From assembly GCA_014905825.1 (NCBI GenBank), contig JACGCN010000002.1, positions 1,116,001-1,180,000 of the forward strand: a DNA stretch of 64,000 nucleotides, read 5' to 3'. Each line of letters opens with the position of its first letter. Position 1 is the first letter of the stretch. This DNA is from Lyophyllum atratum (lineage: Eukaryota; Basidiomycota; Agaricomycetes; Agaricales; Lyophyllaceae). The notes below the pieces were generated by a model that did no database searches, was not told the DNA's origin, and saw nothing but the letters and a program-made list of their open reading frames with translations. Positions 48,665 to 60,942 of the stretch are shown here, in pieces. Position numbers and translations under genes: made by a program.

Positions 48665-49438
48665 CTTGGCCAGACCAAGCCAAGACCAAGCCTCCGTCCA
48701 CCTGCCGTCCACAATGTTGTCCTGTACACGTCGGAAAGTGCTTCAACATCTCCTCGCATTCGACTGTCAAGGAAATGCTCTGCCAGCGTCAGCTTCCGGT
48801 ACAAATCAAATCATGCATTGTTCAACAATCGAGGACGGTCCGCACCTAAGGGTGGAACCAACTTCTACACCAATGCTCTTAGGCAGGATGAACGACTTCT
48901 CAAGGTATATGATCCATTTTCAATACTGCATAATGCCTAATTCGTTGATTGAGCCTTGTAGAGGCTTGAAGCTCAGCTTGCCAATGCACAAGCCAAGCTG
49001 AAGAGAGAGGAGGATGAAGCAGCGCAACTACAGAAACAACAGCAGCATCACGGGGATTTTACCGCTGATTCGGCTACCGGTCAAAGTACGTGCCATTCGT
49101 ACATATGTCAGTTTCGGACTTATGGGGGGCATGTTAGATCACAATGCTTGGTTTTGGGATAAAGTCCTTACGCGTGAAGATCGCGCAAAACTTGCAAAGC
49201 ACGGGATACCAAATTGTATGGGTAAAGCTACTTTTTGTTCGCTGGTGTACTAAAACTACTCTCAGTCGATGCTTTATATTCCCTTCAGGCCGAGGCCGAG
49301 GCGGCTACGAAGAAACCTCCATACCCTTCGATCGATAGCCTCGAACCTCGCCTCCGCATCGCTTACGAAACGTATGCAAGCATCCCTCAAAAAGTCGCAG
49401 GTCAACGGCCCTCGAAATTTGGCTCTGGCTGGTTTTAA
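48665..49438 (+). CDS. Unrecognised small coiled-coil protein (5' end uncertain)
   Basis: At least four exons give a coherent product: a Ser-rich start (VVLYTSESAS), LFNNRGRSAPKGGTNFYTNAL, RQDERLLK, then a coiled coil (LEAQLANAQAKLKREEDEAAQLQKQ). WFWDKVLTREDRAKLAKHGIP and a C-terminal LRIAYETYASIPQKV with GQRPSKFGSGWF follow. Introns near 48905-48960 (GTATAT donor), 49087-49137 and 49222-49265 are GT-AG and keep phase. The start codon was not found; an ATG at about 48556 opens a short exon, but its splice does not reach this frame. I do not recognise the family. The defined C-terminal motif suggests a conserved fungal protein, not noise. Confidence 0.5.
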
Positions 49439-49564
49439 CGCCCCACTACACCGTGCTTATAATAATGTCATTTAATTGTCCAAACCTCGACCGATACATG
49501 GGTCGCCGTCAGTATCTACTAATATTCCTAGAAGTCATGTCTAGAACATCATCACAACCTGGGT

Positions 49565-52224
49565 CTACTCGCCTTGAAATACCCCCTCTTCTGCGTTCCA
49601 GCCCAGTGTTTCCGGGGCGATTCCCAACTGCATAAGCATCGTCCCGAGCGTGTCCTGTTTCTTCTCATCCGTATCATCATCCTCGTATCTGCAGATTTCA
49701 GCACCTTCAGGGTTCTCGGCCGTCTTCATCTCGTCCATATTGTCGTCAATTGTTCCTCGCGGTTCAATGTCCCAGCCCCAGTTACGTTCATCGGAGGTGT
49801 TACTCTTCTCGTTGCTCTTCCCGTCCCATCCCCACGAATCCTCGAACGCAGATGTCATAGGCTTTCCTTTCGATTGCGGTTTGCCCCAGCCCTGATCTTC
49901 GCTGCTGGCGTTGTCTTTGACCAGTTCCCAGACCTCGCATGCGATCTCCCGTCCAGCCTCAGTCCATTTATTGACCAGTGCGTGGAGTGCTTCTTCCTCG
50001 CCGTCCTGCTTGACCTTGACCGCGCGTTTAAGAAGTTGAAGTTTACGTTCAAGGGCCTGGATTATTGGTGTCATGCGAACTGAAGAGACAAGTTTCGAGG
50101 AGGCGTCCATTGAGAGAGGGGACTTGAATTGGGCAGCAGCTCGCTGTGTGCGATGCTTCTTCTTCGTGTCGATCGTATGAAAGGCAGGTAGCTCAATAGG
50201 ATGCATATTCTGTTTCATCCGTTCTTCTTTTTCTGGAGTCAGTGGCTGTGCAGTTAGAGGAGGTCCTTTCATGGAAACGAGCTCCGATTTAGGTCGTTTG
50301 AGAGCAGGAGAACGAAACGGAGTTGTAAGTTTCTTGTGTTGTAATTTTTGAGCTGCAATGGTTGGGCGTTTGGGGTTTGGCAGGGTGGATTTCTTTTGAA
50401 GGAACAGCATCGATCAAAATAGAGGTACGGCAACACGAAAGACTTACTGAAGCCAGGTCCTGGGTCATAAGACAGTGGTCTTTATGCTTCAATGGCGGAG
50501 GTGATCGTCCGTCAATATTTCTGTCATCAGCTTTACGTTTCCCTAGAAGCGACTGTGAATCCAACTCGAAGACGGGTAACTGTTCGTTGTCAAGTCAGCA
50601 TTCGACTCTGCAAAGCGTTCAAATCCTACTTCAACGTGTAGTAATTCTGGATGGGTCGTTCGCTCTGGAAAAAGCGTGGGGCCATCATCCGAAGCACATG
50701 CCTCGTCAGTTGTACAGGCGCCTTGCAAGGACGAAGCGGAATCGGCCATCTCCGCTTGTTCCATCCCTAAGCTAGCTTCGTCTGTATTTTCGACATCAGA
50801 TGACCTGGTATTCCCGACTTGTAAAGATGAAGGCGGCTCCGGGGGTGAAGACGGGGGCAATGAGCTTAAAGTCTGCGTCGGTCGTGGAGAGGATGCGGGA
50901 CTGCGTATTTCAGTGTGTGTCACTTCACCAGCCTGAAATCACGAGTGTCAAAAGCATTCTGGCTTGCCAAGTCAACACATACGGTTAAGTTCGAGTCTGA
51001 CAATAGCCAGTTTAGTGATAATTCCTGAACGGGTGTATGCGCCGTCTGAGGTGTTAGGTCAGGTAACAAGTCTGGGCGCGCAAGTGCTATAGAACGCTCC
51101 GATGGAGGGAGTTCTTCAAAATCAGCATCAACATCCTTTATACGAAAAGACTTGGTCAAAAGATGGTTCCAACGGGATAAACGGGCATTACATGCCATCT
51201 CTTGTGACGAATATTGATCATCAAGGAGTAGCTGTTCGGAAAGCGAGGGTTCAGATTCTGAGGGTGAGAGAGGTTTCTGGACTGCGCAGCCAGAGCTCCC
51301 TATAGCCGGCGAAGTAGGTTCTGATGAAGCATATAGGTCGAGATTCTGAGCATCGTCAGCATCTCCGATTCGTTGGGTAGGGGATCTTCCAGTATGACGC
51401 CACCCTCAAAATGGATAAATTAGTACTCATCCAACGGCAGGATAATACCAGTGTACTTGTTTTGAGCCCTGCGGGTCCTCGATCGGGTCAATGGCCGAGG
51501 ACTGTGATGATGGTAGGGAAGATGATGAAAAAAGCATAGGAGGGCTTGAGGTTGGAGGGGAGGAAAGCGGGCCGAAATTGTCATTTTCGTAAGCACTGGA
51601 TCCGAAGTTTGTCTTCGAGTTCAATAGGCAGAGAAGGAAAGTTAGGGCGATGAAAGCGTTTCAGCAGGAACGAGATTCGTATGAGAGGTATCCTGATACC
51701 ACATGTCATCAGTTAGCAGCCTGAGGTTATTGTTACCTCGAGGAGGTTGAATCGATGATGAGCTGGGAGATGAAACGATCGGGTCATGAGAATGAAGATG
51801 GATGCCGTAGAAGTCCTGTTTGAAATTTAGTCCATTCCACGTACTATTGCCATATATTGGCATGAGCTGTGTTGCACTCACATTGAGCGGAGCCCCAGCT
51901 TTCGAAGAAGTATGATCAGCGGACTCGCTACAGAGACTGTCTTCGGTGCGCGTTGTGTGAGGCTCAGAGTCCGCCAGGGCCCGGCCATCAGTTGAATTAT
52001 TCAATGCACACAAAGCGCCATGTGAACAGTCGGGCGAGAAGTGCTTTCGCGCAAGCTATGAGAAGCTGGCCAGTAACAGGGGCATGAGATGACTTACTGA
52101 TGTATCGTTGCAATCCACCTGGAAGAAGGTGATCCCTTGTTGTGAGAAGGTTCCACTGGATGAAGAAAGAGGTTGGGTCGCTGATTGAGGACTGCCACCA
52201 GCAGCCTTGCTTGGTGATGAAAAC
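49565..52224 (-). CDS. SFR1: Sfr1/Mei5-like recombination mediator with long N-terminal extension
   Basis: The C-terminal third carries the Sfr1/Mei5 signature: helical IIQALERKLQLLKRAVKVKQ, then EALHALVNKWTEAGREIACEVWELV, ending GIAPETLGWNAEEGVF. In other fungi this protein pairs with Swi5 to help Rad51/Dmc1 form filaments. Upstream exons join in phase through GT-AG introns: before KSTLPNPKRP, before LPVFELDSQSLLGKRK (50-nt intron), before AGEVTHTEIRS, before NLDLYASSEP (112 nt), before TNFGSSAYEND, before DFYGIHLHS and before LARKHFSPD. They encode a Ser/Pro-rich disordered region of several hundred residues. The start codon is not resolved; the 5' coordinate is the first supported exon edge. 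A split into two genes is possible. Confidence 0.7.
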
Positions 52225-52605
52225 TGGATGTATGCGCAGCATGAGGTCTAGTCAGAACAGTCCAGCGGTCGCATTTTTTGAGCTACATTTGAGGAGCTTT
52301 CATCTCCAAAATATGGCCCAGAAAATGGGTCGTTTGCCACCGACATTAGTATAGAATTCGGCTTGCAAGAAGAACTTGTTGCCCTGAGATGGAGCCTGTT
52401 CAGTGACTAAATGATGTACGAGTAGAGCCTGTAAAACGGACAATTTGAAAGGTCTGGTTTTTGTTTTCCAATTAGATGCTGCAGACGCCAGGATAGAATG
52501 CGATGGCCGTTTCGTAAAGTGATTGCGATGAGCGAGTCGCCACGCCCTTCGACTCAGTGACTGAGGAGCTCCGAGCTCAGTGCGGTCCAGACTGAGTACG
52601 GTCAT

Positions 52606-52611
52606 CACGTG
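52606..52611. promoter_or_regulatory. E-box CACGTG
   Basis: Part of a TCACGTGACGTGAC string between the divergent SFR1-like locus and the possible gene at 52.6 kb. Confidence 0.4.
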
Positions 52612-52625
52612 ACGTGACAGGACGT

Positions 52626-53012
52626 GATATGTACTCGCTACTTTCCGAGCGGTTGTTGAAACTTCAACGTTTCAACACTCAAATGGCCTCCCGCCCTTCC
52701 ATCTTGCTTCCATCGTCGAAGGCCTCGTTACCATGCACAATGCGACTTCAGACCTACAGCCGGTATACGAATCACTGCTTAAATACCATGTTTCGTTGTG
52801 CTCTGAGTCTCTTCAATCTGACGGAGGTTCTGGTGGAACTTTACATGATCTTGACTGAATCCAGGAATCGAATCTACTCTCATACCCGCCCCGTCGAATT
52901 GACCCAAGATAGCGCCGCAACTGACTGCCTGGATCGTGCGCTCTCCGAGGAAGTCGTCAGATCGTTGTTACCCCGTGCGCACCCTGTCAACCTTGTCCTT
53001 TCGGCATACTAA
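52626..53012 (+). CDS. Possible small gene, unresolved
   Basis: A plus-strand frame open from an ATG at 52626 (MYSLLSERLLKLQ) to 53012 overlaps a second, protein-like frame (FHLASIVEGLVTMHNATSDLQPVYESLLKYHV). The second reads more like a conserved helical protein but has no in-frame ATG, and I could not find a splice joining the two. It may be a short multi-exon gene. No family recognised. Confidence 0.3.
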   Translation, partial: DMYSLLSERLLKLQRFNTQMASRPSILLPSSKASLPCTMRLQTYSRYTNHCLNTMFRCALSLFNLTEVLVELYMILTESRNRIYSHTRPVELTQDSAATDCLDRALSEEVVRSLLPRAHPVNLVLSAY

Positions 53013-53531
53013 TAATAGCCCTCCAAAAATTTAAAGCGACCACTACGATCATCTCGATTCTCGACCAAGTCATCAACATCGCCAACTGCCAGGTTCTTTG
53101 TCTACCATCGAATACATAGTTGAGCACCTTGATTCCTCCGAAACAGATGGTGGGATATCAACCATAAGTTCAGCCAACATGTCGTTGAGCCGCAACGACG
53201 CAATCATAACAGTCAGTCTGCGCATCTATTTATGCTCACCCCGTAGCACTCCACCGCAAATACCATGCTGAACTGCTCCACCTCTACGGAAACCCGAAAG
53301 AACCCACGCATTTGCGAATCTCCATCATCCAATAACGTCCCGCAAATCTCTTTGCCGTTCGGCTACTGTTGCGCTCAAGGTCAACGTTCCAACTATAAAT
53401 AAAGAAGCTTTCTATCTTCCACTCCACACCGCACGGCAACTTTAGATGGATCCAAGGCAACGATCCATACGAATCTGATAAATAGCCAGGGACCCATCCG
53501 TTCTCTCAACATCGCCCCCCCTGTAAGAGTC
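53013..53531. other. Intergenic upstream of the aspartic protease
   Basis: 519 bp with no supported coding region; promoter side of the protease gene. Confidence 0.4.
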
Positions 53532-55225
53532 ATGCGGTTGGCGATTCTTATCCTACTTTCGGTCGTTGAGCTTTCGTTATCGTCAGTGGCGCGGTCTAAG
53601 CCTCGCATTGGTGCAACTATTCCTCTGACGAAGCGCGCCAAACTCATCGACGAGAATGGCGTCGTTTCTGTCAAGGCTCTCCAGAACCAGCTCGCGAGAG
53701 TGTCGGGGCGAGTATTACAGCATTCTTATCATCGTATTGTGCATACTTAAAGTATTCTCATTTTAAAAAATAGTAAAATGCATCGAGGATTTCAGGCTTT
53801 TCAGAAAAACACTGGATCCTTCCATCCCAACGACATTAGGCTGGCGACCAAGCGCGCCACAGGATCTGACCATCTGACTGACGATGACGGCAGTCTGTGG
53901 CAGGGTACAATTTCCGTTGGGACTCCCCCGGTCTCGTTCACAGGTTTGTGCGTACATGCCTATTAACCGTGCAATAATGCTAACAGGCATTCCTCCAGTT
54001 GACTTCGATACTGGTGAACAATCTTCCTCTCCTGGAAGTTCCGTTCTGTATCTAACTTCCATACTTTTAGGTAGTAGCGATCTTTTCCTCCCTGCGAAAA
54101 CATGCCAAGTCAACTGTGAAGGCCATACCGCATATGACACAGATGCGAGCTCGACGGCAAGAAACTTGGGCAAAACGTTTAGTCTTGCCTACGGTGATGG
54201 CTCGACCGTTCAAGGGGACCAATTCACAGACACTGCGACCATCGCCGGTTTGACGGTAAAATTCAGACGTGCTTGACATTGCGTTCACGCCTGATATCAG
54301 CACGATCTATCATTATAGGCGGCTGGCCAAACAGTGGGTGCAGCCACTCGCTACTCAACGGGCTTTTCTATCAGTCAGTTTCCACCGGACGGTCTCATGG
54401 GGATGGCCTTCCCTGAAATATCGGAATACAACGCCAATCCTCTCTTCCAGTCTCTCGTTACGCAAGGTAAGACTACCGCAGCACAATTTGCCTTCAAATT
54501 ATCGAAGTCGGGTTCCGAACTGTTTTTGGGTGGAGTGAACAACGATCTATTCACGGGTGCCCTATCGCAGAGTCCTGTTGTGCAAAAGGTGCAGAGCGAA
54601 CGCAGATTATACCCGGTACCATCAACATTAACCGAAACTCGTGTTATAGGGCTATTGGCAGGTTGACTTAGAGGCTGTCAATGTGGACGGAAAAGCTACG
54701 GCCAGCGGGCTGTCTGCGATTGTAGACACTGGAACAACCTTGATCCTCGGAGATTCAGACAGTGTTAATAGGTTCTACGCTGCCATCCCTGGCGCACAAG
54801 ATGCATCCGACACTATCGGTGCAGGTTTCTTCACATGTGAGTTCAGCTCACATCTTGCCATTGATAAAAGCTCACGTTAGCTAGTCCCATGCGATGCTGC
54901 CCTAGACATCAGTTTGACTTTCAGTGGTCGGGCTTTCGCGATTTCAGCCGATACATTCAACCTTGGCCAGGCGTCCAAGGGTTCCGCAGATTGTGTTGGA
55001 GGAATTGCAACAGTTGATGCAGGCTGTAAGAACATGTTACTTGGTCAAACCTTCACTCGGCTCACATATCCCCCCCAGTCTGGATTGTTGGCGACGTGTT
55101 CTTGCAGAATGTTTATACCGGTGCGTACATTTGTTAATCAGGAGTCTTTTCCTTATATTGATTATTCGGTCCCTCCAGTTTTCGACGTTGGCAAGAATAG
55201 CGTCGGATTTGCGACCCTTGCCTGA
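53532..55225 (+). CDS. Secreted aspartic protease, pepsin family A1
   Basis: The ATG at 53532 starts the signal peptide MRLAILILLSVVELSLSSVA, followed by a propeptide with KALQNQLARV. The mature enzyme begins near GSLWQGTISVGTPP. First catalytic motif DTGSSDLFLP is split by an intron after DTG; the second is VDTGTTLILG. Both aspartates are intact. The flap region is SLAYGDGSTVQGD, then DGLMGMAFPE, FKLSKSGSELFLGG, and the end WIVGDVFLQNVYT followed by VFDVGKNSVGFATLA. About seven short introns. Typical of extracellular protein digestion in saprotrophs or symbionts. It is not a broken copy. Confidence 0.9.
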
Positions 55226-55982
55226 ATGGTTTCCTCCTGTTCCATGTAAATGAATTCATGAACAAACGACCTATGATGTGTTCCAAGGCCCGAGGCTCCC
55301 AGACAGCCGAAACCAGTCATTTAACTTCAAACAGCCATATGCTTATCCACAGAAGACTCCAAACCCAAGACCAGGACTTCGATCAAACCTTGTGCGCATT
55401 TCAACATCTGAGTGTCTCCATTGCTGTTGTTTGGGTGTAAAGCAGTTAAATCATCCGTTGGCGTTGACCTTCAGCCCATACGCCACCTTCTTTCTAATAT
55501 TCCTTCGGCCTCCGCGGTCTCAAAGGCATCCCTTGCGTTAGTCTTCTCCACTGCCTCCCAGTTTCTGGATCTCAGATCGGTGATACGAGTGTCCCAGTTG
55601 CAACTAATATTATGGGGAGTCTGACGATCATATCGGAGGAGTCGCGGGAAATGACGACCACGGACCTAGCTGCGAGCAGGAGGCATGGCATCGATAGTTG
55701 GTAATGTTTTCTCGCAGTGTTCACGCTGGTGCGGCGTCCATCGATATACTTCCTAACGGTGCCCAAGAGTCTCCCCTTCATTCGTGCGTGGCCTTCATTC
55801 CCAAATGGCCTCAACATTGGTAAATGGTATGGTGGTGACACACGCGAAGTTGGCCAAAGCGAAGTCGGTTTTGCAAATCTTATATAAGTTCATTGTTAGA
55901 AATGATATATGGATGGTCTATGTTGTACAATCGAGCCCTCAGTACATAGTACCAAGATATCCAGTGATGCAAATGGTTTTTG
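55226..55982. other. Intergenic, convergent 3' ends
   Basis: 757 bp between the protease stop and the SND2 stop. Open frames on both strands are short and show no family signal. Confidence 0.45.
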
Positions 55983-56705
55983 CTATTTTCTCCCTGGTTG
56001 CGCGCGAACGCGCGGGTCGCCACGTTCGTTTCGCTTCCGGAGTTTGTCCTGGCGCTTGCTTGTCGTCTCTTTTTCTGGTTTGCTGTTGTCGTCCGGCGCT
56101 TGTGTACTCGATCGACCGAAAAACATGGGTGAGATGACAGAAATCCAAAGTTTGAACACTGCGTAGACCGGTATCTAATTGAAAGTTCACGTTTCAATAA
56201 AACGCCAGTACAATGATGGGGAACGAGACGTACCACCATATATAGCCACCAAAACCATTCACCAAAGATGCCACTTCCGATCTGGCATGCCCCTACAGAC
56301 GGATTACTCAACATCAACGTCAGGAAATAGCAAGAGGAGCCTTACATGTCACGTATAGGATATCGAAGCACCATTCCGTTACCCCAGCTTGGTTGAGGTC
56401 CTCTCCGTAGGATATTAGCGTGCCCGTCGTGGGATCACGTCTCGTAGTGCCTATTTTGATCAGGTAGTTTGACAGAAAGAATGCCGGAAAGAATGTGACA
56501 ATATAAATGGCCAGGGACCCCTTTGAAGGTGGAAGAGAGTCTCTTCTGAACCAAAAGCGGAGAATGAGCGAGATGATGGTTGGCACGAGCATGCCCAGTC
56601 GGAGAGTCTTGACAGCCGTTTCATTTTGATTCGCTGTTGGCTAAAATCAGTCGACCACTCTGCCTGTTCGCGCAGATTTCGCACCGATACGTTTCGCGGA
56701 GGCAT
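55983..56705 (-). CDS. SND2: SND2/TMEM208 ER-targeting protein
   Basis: Membrane protein of the SRP-independent ER targeting route. Exon 1 encodes only MPPRN (56705-56691). A 50-nt GT-AG intron follows; reading through it gives a different, non-homologous frame, so the intron matters. Exon 2 gives NQNETAVKTLRLGMLVPT, a hydrophobic hairpin (IISLILRFWF, YIVTFFPAFFLSNYLIKIG), then GTLISYGEDLNQAGVTEWCFDILYVT. The next exons give a third hydrophobic stretch (FGEWFWWLYMV) and VYAVFKLW. The C terminus is lysine/arginine-rich and cytosolic (KRQDKLRKRNERG). About 180 residues, normal for the family. Divergent from the SNAPc4-like gene; CACGTG at 56766-56771. Confidence 0.85.
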
Positions 56706-56765
56706 TCGCCATGATTGTCTGCCTCGGTGTTGTCGTGGGCGCGGTGGTGCAAGTCAGTTTTCAGC

Positions 56766-56771
56766 CACGTG
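56766..56771. promoter_or_regulatory. E-box CACGTG in SND2 / SNAPc4 divergent promoter
   Basis: Palindromic hexamer in the 145 bp between two start codons, in the context CCACGTGAC. Confidence 0.45.
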
Positions 56772-56850
56772 ACGACGGACCCTTTTGTCGATCATCATAC
56801 CAATCCTGCGCGCTTCCAGGTTCGGACTTGGTTTCTTCTATTCATCCAGC

Positions 56851-59649
56851 ATGGATCGCGATGTCCCCATGGGTATCGAAGAGGAAGCCCCGACGAACGT
56901 TTCCGAAGAACTGAAGGCGTTGACCGAGAAGGCACTGGATGCTAACAAGGCCCACCAGTATGCCCTCACCAAGTATGCAGAACGGTTGACTGCCGAATTA
57001 CAGGAGTTGGAGAGGCTCATGGTACGTTGCTTCTCAATCAAAACGCGTCTTATTTCAAGTGCATCATACCTCCAGAGCGCCGTGACAACTGACGACGTTG
57101 ACGAAGAGCCAGATATAGAAATTCAGGTTCCTGGCGCGAAGAAGGCGATGGGACCTTGCTCAATTTCAGAGTTCCTGAATCCAGTAAGACCTTCGCAATA
57201 TCGAACAGGATCTGTCTTATTTATTCACAAAGGAATCGCCCTTCTTCGAACACGCCTCTCGCCGGTCGCAGTATCTGAATTATAGGGTTGACCACCCCAG
57301 TGCGTTTCACGTCCCATGGCATACGGAGTATCTAACCATCTCAGGCGACAGTGAAGGCCAAAGAGCTAGATGTTTTGGCGGAGGCGGTCAAGAGTGAGAA
57401 TTTGCGACTCAGGGCGTACGAGTCACAGAAGAGGTAAGTTAAACCATTTGCATCTCTTCGATATTGAACGATATCCAGTATACAGGAGGCTTCTACCGCG
57501 TTCGACGTTGAGAACAACACGGAAGGGATCAACTGGACCACTGTCGCTGAGAAGGTACTAGATTGTTTGCACTTGATGTTCTGCAACTAACGAATGATCA
57601 AGGTATCCAACGTATGTACCGTGAAGCGGACTGCAGACCAATGTCGTATCAGGTGGTTAGGTGATAGGCACCCCAAGATAAACCACGCAAGTTGGTCATC
57701 AGCGGAGCTCGAGAAGCTGAAAGGTTTAGTTACTAAACAGCAAGCGGCTAACGACGGCAAGGTGGACTGGGTTCATGTCGCGAAGGACCTCGGGGTAAGC
57801 TCATACACTGGTGTCTCAACTACATCACTGAACCGTATCCACAGACGAATCGCACCCCCATTGACTGTATGCGCCGTGGTCTTCCTCGCGAACGCCACAT
57901 ATGGCATCCCAGTGCTGACGAGAAGCTGGCGGAGGCCGTAAAGCTCTATGGCACCGATAATTGGGGCATCGGTACGCATAAACTATCTGTCTCTCAGTTT
58001 CTATCTTCTAATCCTTCCTCCAGTTGCCCGATTTGTCTCTGAAGATGCAACTGCTGGGCAGTGCCAAGTACGGTACACCAGAGCTATCAACCCGTCGCGC
58101 AAACGAGGGCCCTGGGCCGACGATGAATTCGAGCGCCTAAAGGTCGCCGTAGCGGCATATGGGAACTCCTGGGTCGAAGTCGCTGCGTGTATACCTGGCC
58201 GATCAAACGAGCAATGCCGGGAGCGCTGGGCGGAACATCTTAGCCTGTCGACTGCAAACATTGTATGGTCTGAAACGGACGATAAAGCTTTGATGGATGC
58301 TGCCAGCAGTATGGGCAACAAATGGACAGCCATTAGCAGCAAAATCGGGAACAAGGCCACAGGTCACCAAGTGTGTAACACATCCCTACTCATGTTGTCA
58401 TCATTTCAAGTTACATATTTAGTGTCGAGCTCGCTGGGAGAAACTCAAACGACTGCAAGAACTACAGCAGTCTGCAGCTGCAGATCCCTCTAGCATTGCT
58501 TCGACCAGCCAAGTCTCTGCTGCTCCTACGCCCAAAGGCCGCCCACGAAAGTACGTTGCTGCCTCTGGTACTGGAGATAGCGAAACAACCCCGCCACCTG
58601 TTCCAAGGGCGCGCCCTAAGCCAAGGCCGATTGGGAAGGGTAAAGGAAAAGAGAAGGCTGTTGAACTTCCCTCGGACGTCTCCCGGGGCCCATCGGTTAC
58701 ACCGGCTGCCGCTGATGCTTCTGACGGACGTACCAACACGCCTGAGAGGAAGGATAGCGAACTAGCTACGAACCCTAGGAAAAGGGCAGCTGATGATGCT
58801 ATAGACCAGGCGCCGTTTAAGAAGAAGAGGAAGACGGCCAAGGCGGGGCAAGGAGCCGCGGACCCCAACGCGTTGGAGTCTTCCACACCCACTTCCGACA
58901 CAGCGAACACAAGGACTTCACCTCGCAGAAAAGTTGGACGCCCAAGAAAAAATATCAGCCAAAGTACGACAACCGCTGCTACTATCTCTGCCGATGAAAT
59001 GGTAGGGGCTCCCCCGAGACCAAAACCACGCCCCAAGAAAGTCATTCAACCAACTGAGCCTGACACTTCCCCCGAAGCCCCTCTAATCGAGGATGCCCAT
59101 CGTCCGCCCGGGCACAGCGAGCCGGGAAGCAGTTCGATCATCCCGTCACCGGAAGCCGCCAATCTAGAGGCAGAGACAGCCACTGCCGCGATGCCAAAAC
59201 CACGACCGCGTGGACGACCCAGGAAAGCGGTGCCGCCTCCACAACTTAGCCCTGAACCTGAACCCGAAGTCGCAGTTTCTCCAGCGACAGTTCACGTTCC
59301 TGCACCAGGTCCCGAGGAGCTTACCAGCGCTAGCTCGACAGCACCGGTGCCGAGAAGTGGAGGCAGAGGAAGAGGGAGGGCCAGAGGCAGAGGCAAAGGC
59401 GGAGGACGTCCAGAAGTGATCACCACAATCACCACAGGCGATAACGTTACTGCGTCCCGAAGACAATCCGCCCGTGTGGCCGCTACACGGTCAACCCCAC
59501 GCGTAGAGCGCTCGGACGATGAGAGTTCTGGTCATGAGATAACCAATGTAGAAAAGCGGCGCGGGGCCACAGAGGATCTTGACTTTGAACCTGAGGTGTC
59601 CTTGTCAGATGTCGATGCGGAGGCAGATGCGCAATCTGGAAATCGATGA
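56851..59649 (+). CDS. SNAPc subunit 4-like Myb protein
   Basis: Myb-repeat DNA-binding protein related to SNAPC4, which recognises the proximal element of small nuclear RNA promoters. The ATG at 56851 starts MDRDVPMGIEEE. An N-terminal coiled coil is followed by CSISEFLNPESPFFEHASRRSQYL and VLAEAVKSENLRLRA. Four or more Myb-like units then appear: WTTVAEKVS, WSSAELEKLKGLVTKQ, the region around VKLYGTDNWGIVARFV, RGPWADDEFERLKVAVAAYGNSWVEVAACI, and VWSETDDKALMDAASSMGNKWTAISSKI. The 450-residue tail is disordered, basic and Pro/Ser-rich with AT-hook cores (KGRPRKY, VGRPRKN, RGRPRKA). Several short introns. It could instead be a more general Myb regulator; the 'FFEHASRRSQYL' lead-in favours SNAPc4. 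Confidence 0.8.
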
Positions 59650-59775
59650 TGAACCCATAGGCTGCAGACAAAAAACAGTGCATGGCATGCCTCGATTACA
59701 GCTTTGGCTACAGACCCAATAATATACAATAGCGGAACTCCCAGCAATATTATGTACATACGCTATACATCTCTC

Positions 59776-60847
59776 CTACCATAGTAAACCCTCTACTGTT
59801 TTGACGTCTTCCATCGCTTCCGTGGGTGCATACCCATCTCCCAATTGACAATGTGTCCTAGCAGCTCGCCGTCTTCCTGGTTTGTATTGTCCTCTGTTGC
59901 CAAAAGGAGGTTCTTGAGCGACTCCTGCACGAGGCTCGCTGTCTTGAGTTTCTTTTCGAGTGATGGCAGCGCTGCTTTTTTGGGTGGAGATGCCTGTGAT
60001 GATAGAATGTCTATTAGTCAGGATGTTTATCAACGGGGAAAAAATGAGGGGGTGTACAGGTGTGCGTAGGTAAGTGTGCTTGGGAGGGAGGTTAGGGAAG
60101 TGGTGCGGGAGCATGCGAAGCGTTAGCGGGATTGTTATTGGTGTACCCTCGTCATCAGAGGGCAGTAAATCGGGCGAGGGGGAACGGGAGGGCGCGGGTA
60201 GCAAGGTCGGCGCATGGACGGCAGCATCGGATCCTAAAACATTGCGAAGATATGAGTATGAGTAGTTCAAGAAGGTGCTGAACGCTACGTACTTCTCCTT
60301 TTCCGCCGTGTCTTGAGTTGGACACCGCGCAGCTTCTCGGGAAGCATGTCGAACTCATCACACGCCAGGATCAAGTCCGTGGCAATCGCCCCCGCACGGT
60401 TCGACAGATTCGCATACTCATGTGCGCGTTCAAAAAGCTGTTCGACAACTACAAAAAGTAGACTCGTTAGCATTTTCCTTCATTGGAGGATGCATCACGT
60501 ACACGCAACGACGTCGACCTCGATCCTCTTTACCGCATCCACTTGTGCGAGTCAAACCCTGCGTCCTGCAGCTCCACCAAAATGAGGCGCTGTAGTGCAC
60601 GGCTGGCGACCTCTGGCGTGATGCCTGGTCAGATCCGGGGGTGGAGGCGGGAGGTCTGGCACAGGCGACGCTCTTGCTTGCTGGACATGTGGGTATGGTG
60701 GGAAGAACGGGATCGCCGGAGGAGGGCTGAAACTGAGGGCGCGGTGGTGGGGTACTGTGCTGAAGGGTAGTGTGTATGGGCAGTGTAGGGGTTGTAGAGC
60801 TGAGTCGGGGAGGACTCGGATTGAGTTGGAGTTGGTGGTTGGTACAT
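59776..60847 (-). CDS. TAF8: TFIID subunit TAF8-like
   Basis: Histone-fold subunit of TFIID that pairs with TAF10. The ATG at 60847 starts MYQPPTPTQSESSPTQ. An intron of about 45 nt near 60640-60690 removes an in-frame TGA and joins KQER to ITPEVASRALQRLILVELQDAGF, the histone-fold start. LFERAHEYANLSNRAGAIATDLILAC completes the fold. After another intron near 60245-60300 comes the family's signature loop MLPHHFPNLPPKHTYLRTPV. The short basic C terminus ends at 59776. The PPKHTYLRTP motif is diagnostic of TAF8. Divergent from FMN1 with only 95 bp between starts. Confidence 0.88.
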
Positions 60848-60942
60848 GATCAGACACCGCCACTGATCGAGAGATTATCAACCGCTCCCATGTAATCCCT
60901 CGATTATCGCTCTAATCTATCTCTCTTTCTTCCGTATAGCAT

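Noticed and set aside
60630..60660. In-frame TGA in TAF8 suggesting a pseudogene
   Set aside because: A 45-nt GT-AG intron removes it and joins two conserved parts in phase.
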